Shown piece by piece: positions 1-7,698 of a DNA stretch of 64,000 bases. Under the pieces are notes generated by a model. That model searched no databases, was not told the origin of the DNA, and was given only the letters and a program-made list of their open reading frames with translations. The translations under genes and the position numbers were made by a program. The stretch comes from Streptomyces sp. TRM70350. Lineage in GTDB: Bacteria; Actinomycetota; Actinomycetes; Streptomycetales; Streptomycetaceae. Within the stretch, counting starts at the first letter, position 1. Each line of letters opens with the position of its first letter. The stretch spans positions 152,088 to 216,087 of the forward strand of contig NZ_JAHUXH010000012.1 of assembly GCF_019219825.1 (NCBI RefSeq). The letters are read 5' to 3'.

Positions 1-954
1 GGAGTCGGTGGTGACGGCGGTGGAGGAACCGCCCCAGCTGCCGGTGACGTTCTCGCTCGCGGACCACTGGGGGAGCGGGGCCATGGCCCACTTGCCCTTG
101 GTGTCCGGCGCGGCCGTGGTGAGCGTGCCCGGCGCCCACACGGCGCTGACCCAGGCGATCTGCTTGCCGGTGTTGAGCGCCTTGTTCCAGGCCGGGGTGT
201 ACATCGGCTGGTTGTCGATGGCGCCCTCCTTGACGAGGTCGCCCCAGAACGTGGCGACCTTCTGCGTCGCCGCGTCGTCGATGCCGACCTTCCACTGGTC
301 GCCCGAGGTCGTCCACCACTTGGCGCCGGCCTGCTGGGCGAGGCCCGCGAACAGGCCCGAGTCGTTGGCGGAGAAGGTGGTGAGGTCCTTGTCCGGGGCC
401 TTCTTCTTCAGCGCGCGGGCCGTCTCGGCGAACTCGTCCCAGGTGGTGGGGACGTTCAGGCCGTACTCCTTGAACAGGTCCTCGCGGTAGTAGAACATCA
501 TCGGCCCGATGTCCTGCGGGACGGCGTAGACCGCGTCCGTGCCGAGCGTGGTCTGCTGCCAGACGCCCTCGGCGAACTTGCCCTTCACATCCCCGACTTC
601 ACCCGATATGTCGGCGAGCACGTCATTGCTGACCAGCGTCGGCAGCGCCTGGTACTCGGCCTGCACCAGGTCGGGCGCCTTGCCCGCCTTGTGCGCGGTG
701 AGGATCTTGGTGACCAGCGTGTCGCCGGACGCCTGCTTCTTCACCGTGACGGTGATCTGCTCCTTCTTGCCCGGGCCCTTGTTCCACAGGTCCACGACCT
801 TGTCCATGCCGGGCGTCCAGGTCCAGTACGTCAGCGAGACCGGGCCCGACTGGGCGTCGCCGTCGTCGGAGGAGCCGCAAGCGGCGAGGGCGGTGGCGCC
901 GAGCGTGACGGCGACGGCGGATGCCACGAGGCGGCGGCGCTTCGTGTTGGGCAT
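1..954 (-). CDS. Sugar ABC transporter substrate-binding lipoprotein (partial, C-terminus outside window)
   Basis: Extracellular solute-binding protein (family 1 type) that would capture an oligosaccharide and hand it to ABC permeases, which should lie to the left of the window. The 318 residues visible begin MPNTKRRR, then a short hydrophobic signal ending in a lipobox (TALAAC followed by GSS), so it is a membrane-anchored lipoprotein. The body shows family hallmarks such as LTYWTW near the N-terminus and a DIGPMMFYYRED segment. The start is set by a GGGGAGAG ribosome site just upstream. It is divergent from a GH42 beta-galactosidase and a GH53 galactanase, so galactan oligosaccharides are the likely ligand (inference; compare GanS). 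The 3' end is cut by the window edge. Confidence 0.9.
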   Translation of the reverse strand, partial: MPNTKRRRLVASAVAVTLGATALAACGSSDDGDAQSGPVSLTYWTWTPGMDKVVDLWNKGPGKKEQITVTVKKQASGDTLVTKILTAHKAGKAPDLVQAEYQALPTLVSNDVLADISGEVGDVKGKFAEGVWQQTTLGTDAVYAVPQDIGPMMFYYREDLFKEYGLNVPTTWDEFAETARALKKKAPDKDLTTFSANDSGLFAGLAQQAGAKWWTTSGDQWKVGIDDAATQKVATFWGDLVKEGAIDNQPMYTPAWNKALNTGKQIAWVSAVWAPGTLTTAAPDTKGKWAMAPLPQWSASENVTGSWGGSSTAVTTDS

Positions 955-1006
955 GGATCTCTCCCCTGACCTGGGTCCTCGCCTGCTGCGAGAACCTGCC
1001 ATGCTT

Positions 1007-1049
1007 CTGTGAGCGTTCACAGTAGAGAAACATCCTGGACACTTGTCAA
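1007..1049 (-). promoter_or_regulatory. Promoter and LacI-type operator of the binding-protein gene
   Basis: On the minus strand TTGACA (1049-1044) and TCTACT (1026-1021) are separated by 17 bp, a good sigma-70-type promoter. CTGTGAGCGTTCACAG at 1007-1022 overlaps the -10 edge and start region. It is an inverted repeat with 6-bp arms and a central CG, the style of LacI-family operators, placed to block transcription. The regulator is not in the window. Confidence 0.6.
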
Positions 1050-1111
1050 TGGTTGTTGCTGTGCGGTTATGTTGGGCTCGCACGGCGATCGTTGTGTGTG
1101 CACGTTCCCAT

Positions 1112-1123
1112 TTGATCGATCAA
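1112..1123. promoter_or_regulatory. Perfect palindrome upstream of GH42 gene
   Basis: TTGATCGATCAA is a perfect 12-bp palindrome with a central CG, 12 bp before the GH42 start codon and next to its ribosome site. It may be a second operator for the divergent locus. GATCGATCAA recurs just upstream of the GH35 beta-galactosidase gene at 47122-47131. Function is inferred from position only. Confidence 0.35.
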
Positions 1124-1135
1124 CCGGGAGATTCC

Positions 1136-3157
1136 ATGCCGGAGACCACCCCCAGGGGCCTCACCAGGCTCGCCTTCGGTGGGGACTACAACCCCGAGCA
1201 GTGGCCGGAAAGCGTCTGGCAGGAGGACGTCCGGCTGATGCGGGAGGCCGGCGTCTCCATGGTGAGCGTGGGCATCTTCTCCTGGGCGCTGCTGGAACCC
1301 GCACCGGGGGAGTACGACTTCGGCTGGCTCGACCGCCTGCTCGACCTGCTGCACGAGGGCGGCATACGCGTCGACCTCGGCACGCCGACCGTGGCGCCGC
1401 CCGTGTGGTTCTACCGGGCCCACCCCGAGGCGCTCCCGGTCACGGCCGACGGCACCCGCTACGAGTTCGGCTCGCGCGGCGCCATCTGCCACAGCAACGC
1501 CGACTACCGCGCGGCCGCCGCCGCCATCACGACCCAGCTCGCCGAGCGCTACGACGGCCACCCCGCGCTCGCGATGTGGCACGTGCACAACGAGTACGGC
1601 GTCCCCGTCTCCGCCTGCTACTGCGACTCCTGCGCCGCGCACTTCCGCCGCTGGCTGGCGACGACGTACGGCACGGTCGATGCGGTCAACAAGGCCTGGG
1701 GCACGGCCTTCTGGGGCCAGCACTACACGGACTTCGAGCAGATCAACCCGCCGCGCCGCACGCCCACCGTCGGCAACCCGGGGCAGGCGCTGGACTACAA
1801 GCGGTTCGCCGACGCCACCATCCGCGAGAACTTCCGCATGGAGCGGGACATCCTGCACCGCCTCTCGCCGGGCGTCCCCGTCACCACCAACTTCATGACC
1901 GCGCTCAGCCAGTGCGACTCCATCGACTACTGGGCCTGGGGCCGCGAGGTCGACCTCGTCACCAACGACCACTACCTGATCACCGACGGCCGCCGAACCC
2001 ACGTGAACCTGGCGATGGCCGCCGACCTGACCCGCTCGGTCGCGGGCGGCGCCCCCTGGCTGCTGCTGGAGCACTCCACCTCGGGCGTCAACTGGCAGGC
2101 CCGCAACCCCGCCAAGGCCCCCGGGCAGATGGCCCGCAACTCCCTGGCGCACGTGGCCCGCGGCTCCGAGGGCGCGATGTTCTTCCAGTGGCGGCAGTCC
2201 CGGCGCGGCGCCGAGAAGTTCCACTCGGCGATGCTTCCGCACGGCGGCACCGACACGCGCGTGTGGCGCGAGGTCGTCGAACTCGGCGCGTCGCTCGACT
2301 CGCTGAGCCCGATCCGCGGCAGCCGCACGGTCGCCGACGTGGCCGTCCTGTGGGACTGGCACTCCTGGTGGGCGCAGAACCTCGAATGGCGCCCCACCGA
2401 GGACCACGACGCCCGCGAACGCGCCGACGCCTTCTACGAGGTGCTCTACGACCGCCACCTCACGGTCGACTTCGCCCACCCGGAAGCCGACCTGTCGGCG
2501 TATCCCCTTGTCGTCGTGCCCGCGCTGTACCTGATGACGGAGGCGGCCGGGCTCAACCTCAAGGAGTACGTCGAGAACGGCGGCACCCTCGTCGTGTCGT
2601 ACTTCTCCGGCATCGTCGACGAGCACGACGCCGTCCACCAGGGCGCGTACCCGGGCCCGCTGCGGGAGGTCCTCGGCCTGACCGTGGAGGAGTTCTCGCC
2701 GCTGCTGCAGGGCGAGCGGGTCCGCATCACCGGACCCGACGGCTCCGAGCTCGGCGCCGACGTGTGGACGGAGTTCGTGGTGCCGCGCGGCGCCGAGACG
2801 GTGTGGACGTACGCCGACGGCCTCACCGCCGGCCACCCGGCCGTCACCCGGCACCGCCTGGGCGAGGGCACCGCCTGGTACGTCTCCACCCGCCTCGGCC
2901 ACGATGGCCTGGACGCCCTGCTGGGCTGGGCCGCCGAGGACGCGCGGCTCGCCCCGCGCGCCGACCTGCCCCACGATGTCGAGGTCGTGCGCCGCACGGG
3001 TGAGTCGGGCACCTTTCTGTTCGCCATCAACCACACCGACGCCGACGCCAAGGTGCCGCTGGACGCGCCCGGCACCGAACTGCTGACGGGCGAGCGCGCC
3101 GCGGGCCGCCTCGCGGTCCCGGCGGGAGCCGTGCGGGTCGTGCGACTCGACGGCTGA
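1136..3157 (+). CDS. Beta-galactosidase, glycoside hydrolase family 42
   Basis: Cytoplasmic retaining beta-galactosidase of 673 residues, typical of GH42. The N-terminal TIM barrel begins with FGGDYNPEQWP, a family hallmark. The acid/base glutamate is E153 in HNEYG, followed by a CYCDSC cysteine cluster like the GH42 zinc site; the nucleophile is probably E312 in LLEHSTSG. The trimerisation and C-terminal beta domains follow. There is no signal peptide, so it should act on imported galacto-oligosaccharides. The ATG at 1136 has GGGAG upstream; an in-frame ATG at 1043 lies inside the promoter region and is rejected. With the divergent binding protein and the GH53 gene downstream it resembles a galactan operon (GanA role, inference). 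Confidence 0.93.
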   Translation: MPETTPRGLTRLAFGGDYNPEQWPESVWQEDVRLMREAGVSMVSVGIFSWALLEPAPGEYDFGWLDRLLDLLHEGGIRVDLGTPTVAPPVWFYRAHPEALPVTADGTRYEFGSRGAICHSNADYRAAAAAITTQLAERYDGHPALAMWHVHNEYGVPVSACYCDSCAAHFRRWLATTYGTVDAVNKAWGTAFWGQHYTDFEQINPPRRTPTVGNPGQALDYKRFADATIRENFRMERDILHRLSPGVPVTTNFMTALSQCDSIDYWAWGREVDLVTNDHYLITDGRRTHVNLAMAADLTRSVAGGAPWLLLEHSTSGVNWQARNPAKAPGQMARNSLAHVARGSEGAMFFQWRQSRRGAEKFHSAMLPHGGTDTRVWREVVELGASLDSLSPIRGSRTVADVAVLWDWHSWWAQNLEWRPTEDHDARERADAFYEVLYDRHLTVDFAHPEADLSAYPLVVVPALYLMTEAAGLNLKEYVENGGTLVVSYFSGIVDEHDAVHQGAYPGPLREVLGLTVEEFSPLLQGERVRITGPDGSELGADVWTEFVVPRGAETVWTYADGLTAGHPAVTRHRLGEGTAWYVSTRLGHDGLDALLGWAAEDARLAPRADLPHDVEVVRRTGESGTFLFAINHTDADAKVPLDAPGTELLTGERAAGRLAVPAGAVRVVRLDG

Positions 3158-3164
3158 GCCGACT

Positions 3165-3206
3165 CCCCTCCGCCCGCGTGTGCCACGAGAGCCGTGGGCG
3201 GAGGGG
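3165..3206 (+). terminator. Hairpin between GH42 and GH53 genes
   Basis: CCCCTCCGCCC (3165-3175) and GGGCGGAGGGG (3196-3206) form a perfect 11-bp stem just after the GH42 stop codon. There is no U-tract. A CCCCCTC stretch soon after can pair with the right arm instead. It could be a terminator or attenuator that lowers read-through into the GH53 gene, or a processing or stability element. Confidence 0.45.
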
Positions 3207-3267
3207 CACCCCCTCATCCCACCAGGAGGGGCTCCCCATCACCATCACGTCGAAGGGACGACGGACG

Positions 3268-4830
3268 ATGAAGTTCCATCCCAGACGCACCCTCAGGGCC
3301 CTGCTGCTGCCGCTCCTGGCCGGGCTCTCTTTCACCGCCCTGCCCGCCCAGTCCGCGCACGCCGCGAGCACGCTCACCAACGGCGGGTTCGAAGCCAACG
3401 GCGCGGGCGCGGCCACGCCCAACGGCTGGTCCGAGTACGGCTCGACCGGTGCCTCGTTCGTCGAGGCCGGTGGCCGCAGCGGGAGCTACCGGCTGAGCCA
3501 CTGGGCGTCCAGCGCCTACAAGGTGGAGACGTACCAGTACCTGTCCGGGTTGACCAACGGCAACTACAAGCTGACCGCCTGGGTGCGCTCCGGCGGCGGG
3601 CAGAAGTCCGCGTACATAGCGCTGAAGAACTGCGGCAGCGCGGAGCAGCGCACGGATCTGCCGGTGTCGACCAGTGGGTGGATCCGGATCGTCGTGCCGA
3701 TCAATGTGACGAACAACCAGTGCACGATCAGCATCAACAGTGACGCGAACGCGGGCAACTGGATCAATGTTGACGACCTGACCTTCACGTCGGGCACGTC
3801 CGGTACGTCGATCAAGGGTGCCGACATCTCGTCCCTCGCCAAGAGCCAGGCGCTCGGCGGCGTCTACCGGACCAGCTCCGGCACGGCCGGTGACCCGCTC
3901 GCCATCATGAAGTCCTCCGGCATGAACTACGCGCGCCTGAAGGTCTGGGTCAACCCGGCCGACGGCTACAACAACAAGACGCACGTGCTGGCGATGGCCA
4001 AGCGCGTCAAGGCGCAGGGCATGAAGCTGCTGGTGGACTTCCACTACTCGGACACGTGGGCCGACCCGGGCGCCCAGAGCAAGCCGGCGGCGTGGGCGGG
4101 CCACTCGTACAGTCAACTCAGGACGGACGTGTACAACCACACGTACGACGTGTTGAACGCATTGAAGGCGCAGGGCACCACCGCCGACATGGTCCAGGTC
4201 GGCAATGAGATCAACGGTGGCATGCTGTGGAACGAGGGATCAACCAACAACTGGACGCAGCTCGCCGGGCTGCTCAACAGTGGATACGACGCCAGCAAGG
4301 CGGTCAACTCGTCCACCACCGTCGCGCTGCACCTCGCCAAGGGCGGTGACCTGTCCGGCACCCGCTGGTGGTTCGACAGCGCGGTGGCCAACGGGGTGAA
4401 GTTCGACGTGATCGGCCTGTCGTACTACGGCTACTGGCACGGCACCCTCCACGACTTCCAAACCACGCTGGACGACGCGGCCGCCCGCTACGGCAAGCCG
4501 GTCTTCGTCGCGGAGACGGCCTACCCCTTCCGTCTCGACAGCGAGGACGCGCACGAGAACATCATCGACCTCTCCAGCGAACTCGTCCCCGGCTACGCGG
4601 CCTCGACGGCCGGGCAGACCAAGTGGATGAAGGACATCGCGAGCATCGTGGAGGCCGTCCCGAACGGCCGTGGCCTCGGCGTCTTCTACTGGGAGGCGAC
4701 CTGGACCGCGGTCACCGGCAACGGCTGGGACCCGACCGACGCCTCCTCCGGCAACGGCTGGGAGAACCAGGCCCTGTTCGGCTACGACGACAGGGCGCTG
4801 CCTGCGATGGCGTGGTTCAGCCACCGCTGA
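3268..4830 (+). CDS. Secreted arabinogalactan endo-1,4-beta-galactanase (GH53) with N-terminal CBM
   Basis: Extracellular enzyme of 520 residues that cuts beta-1,4-galactan into oligosaccharides. Residues 1-32 are a signal peptide (positive start, LLLPLLAGL core, AHA cleavage site). Residues about 33-170 form a beta-sandwich carbohydrate-binding module starting LTNGGFEANG, probably CBM61-like. The catalytic domain begins at GADISSLAKSQ; the acid/base is near E314 in QVGNEINGG and the nucleophile near E416 in VFVAETAYP. The start at 3268 is preceded by GAAGGGA. It lies downstream of the GH42 gene on the same strand, so this exoenzyme probably supplies substrate for the importer and GH42. The CBM family number is an inference. 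Confidence 0.92.
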   Translation: MKFHPRRTLRALLLPLLAGLSFTALPAQSAHAASTLTNGGFEANGAGAATPNGWSEYGSTGASFVEAGGRSGSYRLSHWASSAYKVETYQYLSGLTNGNYKLTAWVRSGGGQKSAYIALKNCGSAEQRTDLPVSTSGWIRIVVPINVTNNQCTISINSDANAGNWINVDDLTFTSGTSGTSIKGADISSLAKSQALGGVYRTSSGTAGDPLAIMKSSGMNYARLKVWVNPADGYNNKTHVLAMAKRVKAQGMKLLVDFHYSDTWADPGAQSKPAAWAGHSYSQLRTDVYNHTYDVLNALKAQGTTADMVQVGNEINGGMLWNEGSTNNWTQLAGLLNSGYDASKAVNSSTTVALHLAKGGDLSGTRWWFDSAVANGVKFDVIGLSYYGYWHGTLHDFQTTLDDAAARYGKPVFVAETAYPFRLDSEDAHENIIDLSSELVPGYAASTAGQTKWMKDIASIVEAVPNGRGLGVFYWEATWTAVTGNGWDPTDASSGNGWENQALFGYDDRALPAMAWFSHR

Positions 4831-4912
4831 GGGGGATGCGACGGGGATCGCGGCGAGGGTTCGGCGGGCCTGAGGTGAGGACCCCGCCGCGTTGATCCCA
4901 GGCGGAGCGCAG

Positions 4913-4959
4913 GACCCGGGGCCCGGCCGTGAGAGTGCGCATCTCCGCGGCCGGGTCCT
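4913..4959 (+). terminator. Probable terminator hairpin after GH53
   Basis: GGACCC...GGCCG on the left and CGGCCGGGTCC (4949-4959) on the right pair over 11 bp, with a 7-nt bulge on the left arm and an 18-nt loop. It lies 82 bp after the GH53 stop. No T-run follows, as is common in high-GC actinobacteria. Confidence 0.3.
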
Positions 4960-5029
4960 CGCGGTTCCGCGACATTGCGTCGAAGGCCCGTTCGATCCCG
5001 GTCAAGTCCGGCGGTGTGCCGGGCGGGAC

Positions 5030-5058
5030 GGCTTGCCCGGCGCCACAGTGGGCAAGCC
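5030..5058. promoter_or_regulatory. Inverted repeat upstream of ArsR-family gene
   Basis: GGCTTGCCC (5030-5038) and GGGCAAGCC (5050-5058) are perfect 9-bp inverted arms with an 11-bp spacer, 33 bp before the ArsR-type start codon. It may be the autoregulatory operator of this regulator or a leader hairpin. Confidence 0.4.
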
Positions 5059-5091
5059 GCACGTAGAGGGCCCGGAACCAAGGGGGACGTG

Positions 5092-5379
5092 ATGCTGAGG
5101 ACTCCCGCCAACGACACCCGCCTGCGCATCCTGGAATGGCTGAAGGATCCGGTCGCCCACTTCCCACGCCGGCGGCACGCCGACCTCGTGACGGACGGGG
5201 TCTGTGCCGACGCCGTCGCCGCGAAACTCGGCGTCCGCCGCGCCGTGGCCCGCACCCACCTCACCCTCCTCGCCGACCTCGGCATGCTGCGCGCCAAGCG
5301 CGTCCGGCGCCGCACCTACTACCGCCGCGACGAAGTCCGGATCGCCGAGGTGGCCTGGCTGTTCGAGAAGGACTGGTAG
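5092..5379 (+). CDS. ArsR-family winged-helix regulator
   Basis: Small protein of 95 residues with a winged-helix fold: an opening helix (RLRILEWLKDP), a recognition-helix region (AAKLGVRRAVARTHLTLLADLGML) and a wing (RRRTYYRRDE). No metal-binding cysteine motif is visible, so it may sense something other than a metal. The ATG at 5092 overlaps a possible GTG at 5089 and follows AAGGGGGA. The SMP-30-like gene follows directly after its TAG, so the two are probably co-transcribed and this protein may regulate that gene. Confidence 0.75.
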   Translation: MLRTPANDTRLRILEWLKDPVAHFPRRRHADLVTDGVCADAVAAKLGVRRAVARTHLTLLADLGMLRAKRVRRRTYYRRDEVRIAEVAWLFEKDW

Positions 5380-6405
5380 GTGAGCCCGGGCCACGGGTAC
5401 CCACCCGAGGACCACGCCCCCGACCGCGAAGGGCAGCCGCCCATGCCCAGCCCCGCTCCTGTCGTGCCGCTCCGCTACGTCGACATCGGCGCGCGCGGCC
5501 CCGAGGACGTCGTCGCCGACGCCGACGGCCGCGTCCTGACCGGGGTCGAGGACGGCCGCATCCTGCGCCTGGACGGCCTGGCCGACCCGACGGCGACCCG
5601 GGTCGAGACCCTCGCCGAGACCGGCGGCCGCCCGCTCGGCCTCGAACTCCTCCCCGGCGACGCCCTGTTGGTCTGCGACGCCGAACGCGGACTGCTGCGC
5701 GCCGACCTCACCGACGGCACCGTACGCGTCCTCGCCGACTCGGTGGCGGGGGAGCCGCTGCGGTTCTGCAGCAACGCGGTCGCCCTGCCGGACGGCAGCG
5801 TCTGCTTCACCGTCTCCAGCCGCCGCTATCCGCTCAAGCGCTGGATCGGCGAGGTGGTCGAACAGACGGGCACAGGTCAACTCCTGCGCCTGGAGCCCGG
5901 CAGCGACCGGCCCGAAGTGCTGCTGGACTCCCTGCAGTTCGCGAACGGCCTCACCGTGAGCCGGGACGGGTCGTTCCTGGTCGTCGCCGAGACCAGCGCG
6001 TGCCGCCTCACCCGCTACTGGCTCACCGGCCCGCGCGCCGGGCAGCACGAACCGTTGGTGGAGCATCTGCCGGGCATGCCCGACAACATCTGGCGCGCCG
6101 ACCCGGACGGCCCCTTCTGGGTCGCGCTGGCCGGCCCCCGTGTGCCCGCCCTGGACCTGCTGCACCGCGCACCCGACGCCGTACGCCGCGCCGCGGCCCG
6201 GACAGCCGTACACGTCCCCGTCTGCCCTCCGGCCGCGGCCGGTGTACTGGCGGTGGACGACGACGGAGACGTCGTCCACCACCTCACCCACCGCCGCTCC
6301 GGCTTCCGCATGATCACCAGCGTCTGCCAGGTGGGCGACCTGCTGATCCTGGGCAGCATCCAGGAGCGCGGCGTCGCGGTGTGCGCGGCACCGGCCCCGA
6401 AGTGA
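5380..6405 (+). CDS. SMP-30/gluconolactonase/LRE-like beta-propeller protein
   Basis: About 340 residues resembling the SMP-30/strictosidine-synthase-like six-bladed propellers, which hydrolyse lactones or esters with a bound divalent metal. Features seen are GPEDVVADADGRVLTGVEDGRI at the N-terminus (first blade), NAVALPDGSVCFT, FANGLTVSRDGS and PDNIWRADPDGPFWV, all typical blade motifs. There is no signal peptide. The GTG at 5380 abuts the TAG of the regulator and has GAGAAGG upstream; an ATG at 5443 with GAAGGG upstream is an equally good start. Substrate is unknown. Confidence 0.75.
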   Translation: MSPGHGYPPEDHAPDREGQPPMPSPAPVVPLRYVDIGARGPEDVVADADGRVLTGVEDGRILRLDGLADPTATRVETLAETGGRPLGLELLPGDALLVCDAERGLLRADLTDGTVRVLADSVAGEPLRFCSNAVALPDGSVCFTVSSRRYPLKRWIGEVVEQTGTGQLLRLEPGSDRPEVLLDSLQFANGLTVSRDGSFLVVAETSACRLTRYWLTGPRAGQHEPLVEHLPGMPDNIWRADPDGPFWVALAGPRVPALDLLHRAPDAVRRAAARTAVHVPVCPPAAAGVLAVDDDGDVVHHLTHRRSGFRMITSVCQVGDLLILGSIQERGVAVCAAPAPK

Positions 6406-6464
6406 CGGCGGCGCGGCCCCCGGGTCTGACGCACCCCGCCGAGGGCGCGTCCCGGCGTGTCCCG

Positions 6465-7526
6465 TCAGTGGCCTGCCTCGCGCAGCGGCTCTCCCACGCT
6501 CCTGAGGTGGCGCAGCGCCTCTCGGTGCGAGGCGATCAGCCCGGTCCGGTGGTACGGGATGCCCAGCTCCGCGCAGTACCGCTCGGTGATGACCTGGGCC
6601 CTGCCGAGCGCCGGTGTCGGCATGCTGGGGAAGAGATGGTGCTCGATCTGGTAGTTGAGCCCGCCCATGAAGACGTCGATGAGCGCGCTGCCCCTGACGT
6701 TGCGCGAGGTGAGGACCTGGCGCCGCAGGAAGTCCAGTCGCACCCCCTCCTCGATCATCGGCATCCCCTTGTGGTTGGGGGCGAACACCGAGCCGAGATA
6801 GATCCCGAACAGGCCCTGGTGGACGGCGATGCAGGCGAGCGCCTTGGCGGGGGAGAGGACGGTGAACAGGGCGCCGAAGTACGCGACGAAATGGACGACG
6901 AGCAGCGTCCCCTCCAGCACCGGTCGTTTCATCGACGGGTGCTTCAGCGCCTTGAAGCTGCTGAAGCTCAGATTCAGGCCTTCCAACGTGAGCAGCGGAA
7001 AGAAGAGCGCGGCCTGGTGCTTTCCGATGAAACGAGGCAGCCCCTTTGCCCCGCGTGCCTGTCGCCGTGACCACACCAGAATGTCGGGGGAGACGTCCGG
7101 ATCCTTTCCCTCGTGATTCGGATTCGCGTGATGCCGGGTGTGTTTGTTCATCCACCAGCCGTAGCTCATGCCCAGCAGCAGATTGGCGACCAGCAGACCA
7201 CCGGCCTCGCTGGGGCGACGGCGGGAGAAGACCTGCCGGTGGGCGAGGTCGTGGGCCGCCAGCCCGAGCTGGCCGAAGACCACGGCCAGGAAAGCGGCGA
7301 CGATCAGCTGGCGCCAGCTGTCCCCCAGCGCGAGAAACGCCCCGATGCCCCCGGCGAGAGCGAGGGCGACCGCCCCGAAACGCACGGTGTAGTACAACGG
7401 TCGGCGCCGCAGAAGCCCGGCTTCGGTTATGCGGCGCGACAGTTCGGAAAAGTCGCTTCCCCTTTGTTGTTCGCGTAGTTCTTCGCGCGTGGACGAGTTC
7501 CCCGGGAGCACCGTTGGATTGACCAT
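6465..7526 (-). CDS. Membrane fatty-acid desaturase
   Basis: Integral membrane di-iron desaturase of 353 residues that introduces a double bond into fatty acyl chains using O2 and electrons from a ferredoxin or similar. The three histidine boxes are present: HDLAHRQVF, HTRHHANPNHEGKD and NYQIEHHLFPSMP. The QxxHH third box is the type seen in front-end and DesA3-like desaturases. Several hydrophobic spans lie around boxes one and two. MVNPTVL (start 7526, preceded by GAAGCGC) is preferred; the frame stays open upstream. It is convergent with the SMP-30-like gene and divergent from the FadR-type regulator. No redox partner is adjacent. Confidence 0.88.
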   Translation of the reverse strand: MVNPTVLPGNSSTREELREQQRGSDFSELSRRITEAGLLRRRPLYYTVRFGAVALALAGGIGAFLALGDSWRQLIVAAFLAVVFGQLGLAAHDLAHRQVFSRRRPSEAGGLLVANLLLGMSYGWWMNKHTRHHANPNHEGKDPDVSPDILVWSRRQARGAKGLPRFIGKHQAALFFPLLTLEGLNLSFSSFKALKHPSMKRPVLEGTLLVVHFVAYFGALFTVLSPAKALACIAVHQGLFGIYLGSVFAPNHKGMPMIEEGVRLDFLRRQVLTSRNVRGSALIDVFMGGLNYQIEHHLFPSMPTPALGRAQVITERYCAELGIPYHRTGLIASHREALRHLRSVGEPLREAGH

Positions 7527-7645
7527 GCGCTTCAGTATGTGAACGATTTTCCGGCAGCAGAATGACGTCTGCCCCCCAAGCAGGGTGCGGGTGGCCCCAC
7601 CGCCGAAACGGGGGGTCCGCCGGTTTGCGGTGCCCTCTGGCCCGC

Positions 7646-7698
7646 TTGACACCGCCCCCCGGCCACCCGGAGTATCACCCCGTGAACCTGTCAGACAG
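7646..7698 (+). promoter_or_regulatory. Promoter and internal FadR-type operator of the amino-acid operon
   Basis: TTGACA (7646-7651) is followed 18 bp later by GAGTAT (7670-7675), which would place +1 near the GTG at 7682, so the mRNA may be leaderless. CTGTC-A-GACAG (7688-7698) fits the GTnnnAC core of FadR-subfamily sites and sits just inside the coding region, suggesting autorepression. Confidence 0.45.

Noticed and set aside
1067..3217. Very long open frames on the minus strand opposite the GH42 gene
   Set aside because: They mirror the codon structure of a clear GH42 enzyme, have low-complexity Arg/Gly/Val-rich translations and match no family; this is normal for high-GC antisense frames.
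5002..7155. Long open frame opposite ArsR, SMP-30 and desaturase genes
   Set aside because: Low-complexity translation crossing three real genes; no ribosome site or domain.
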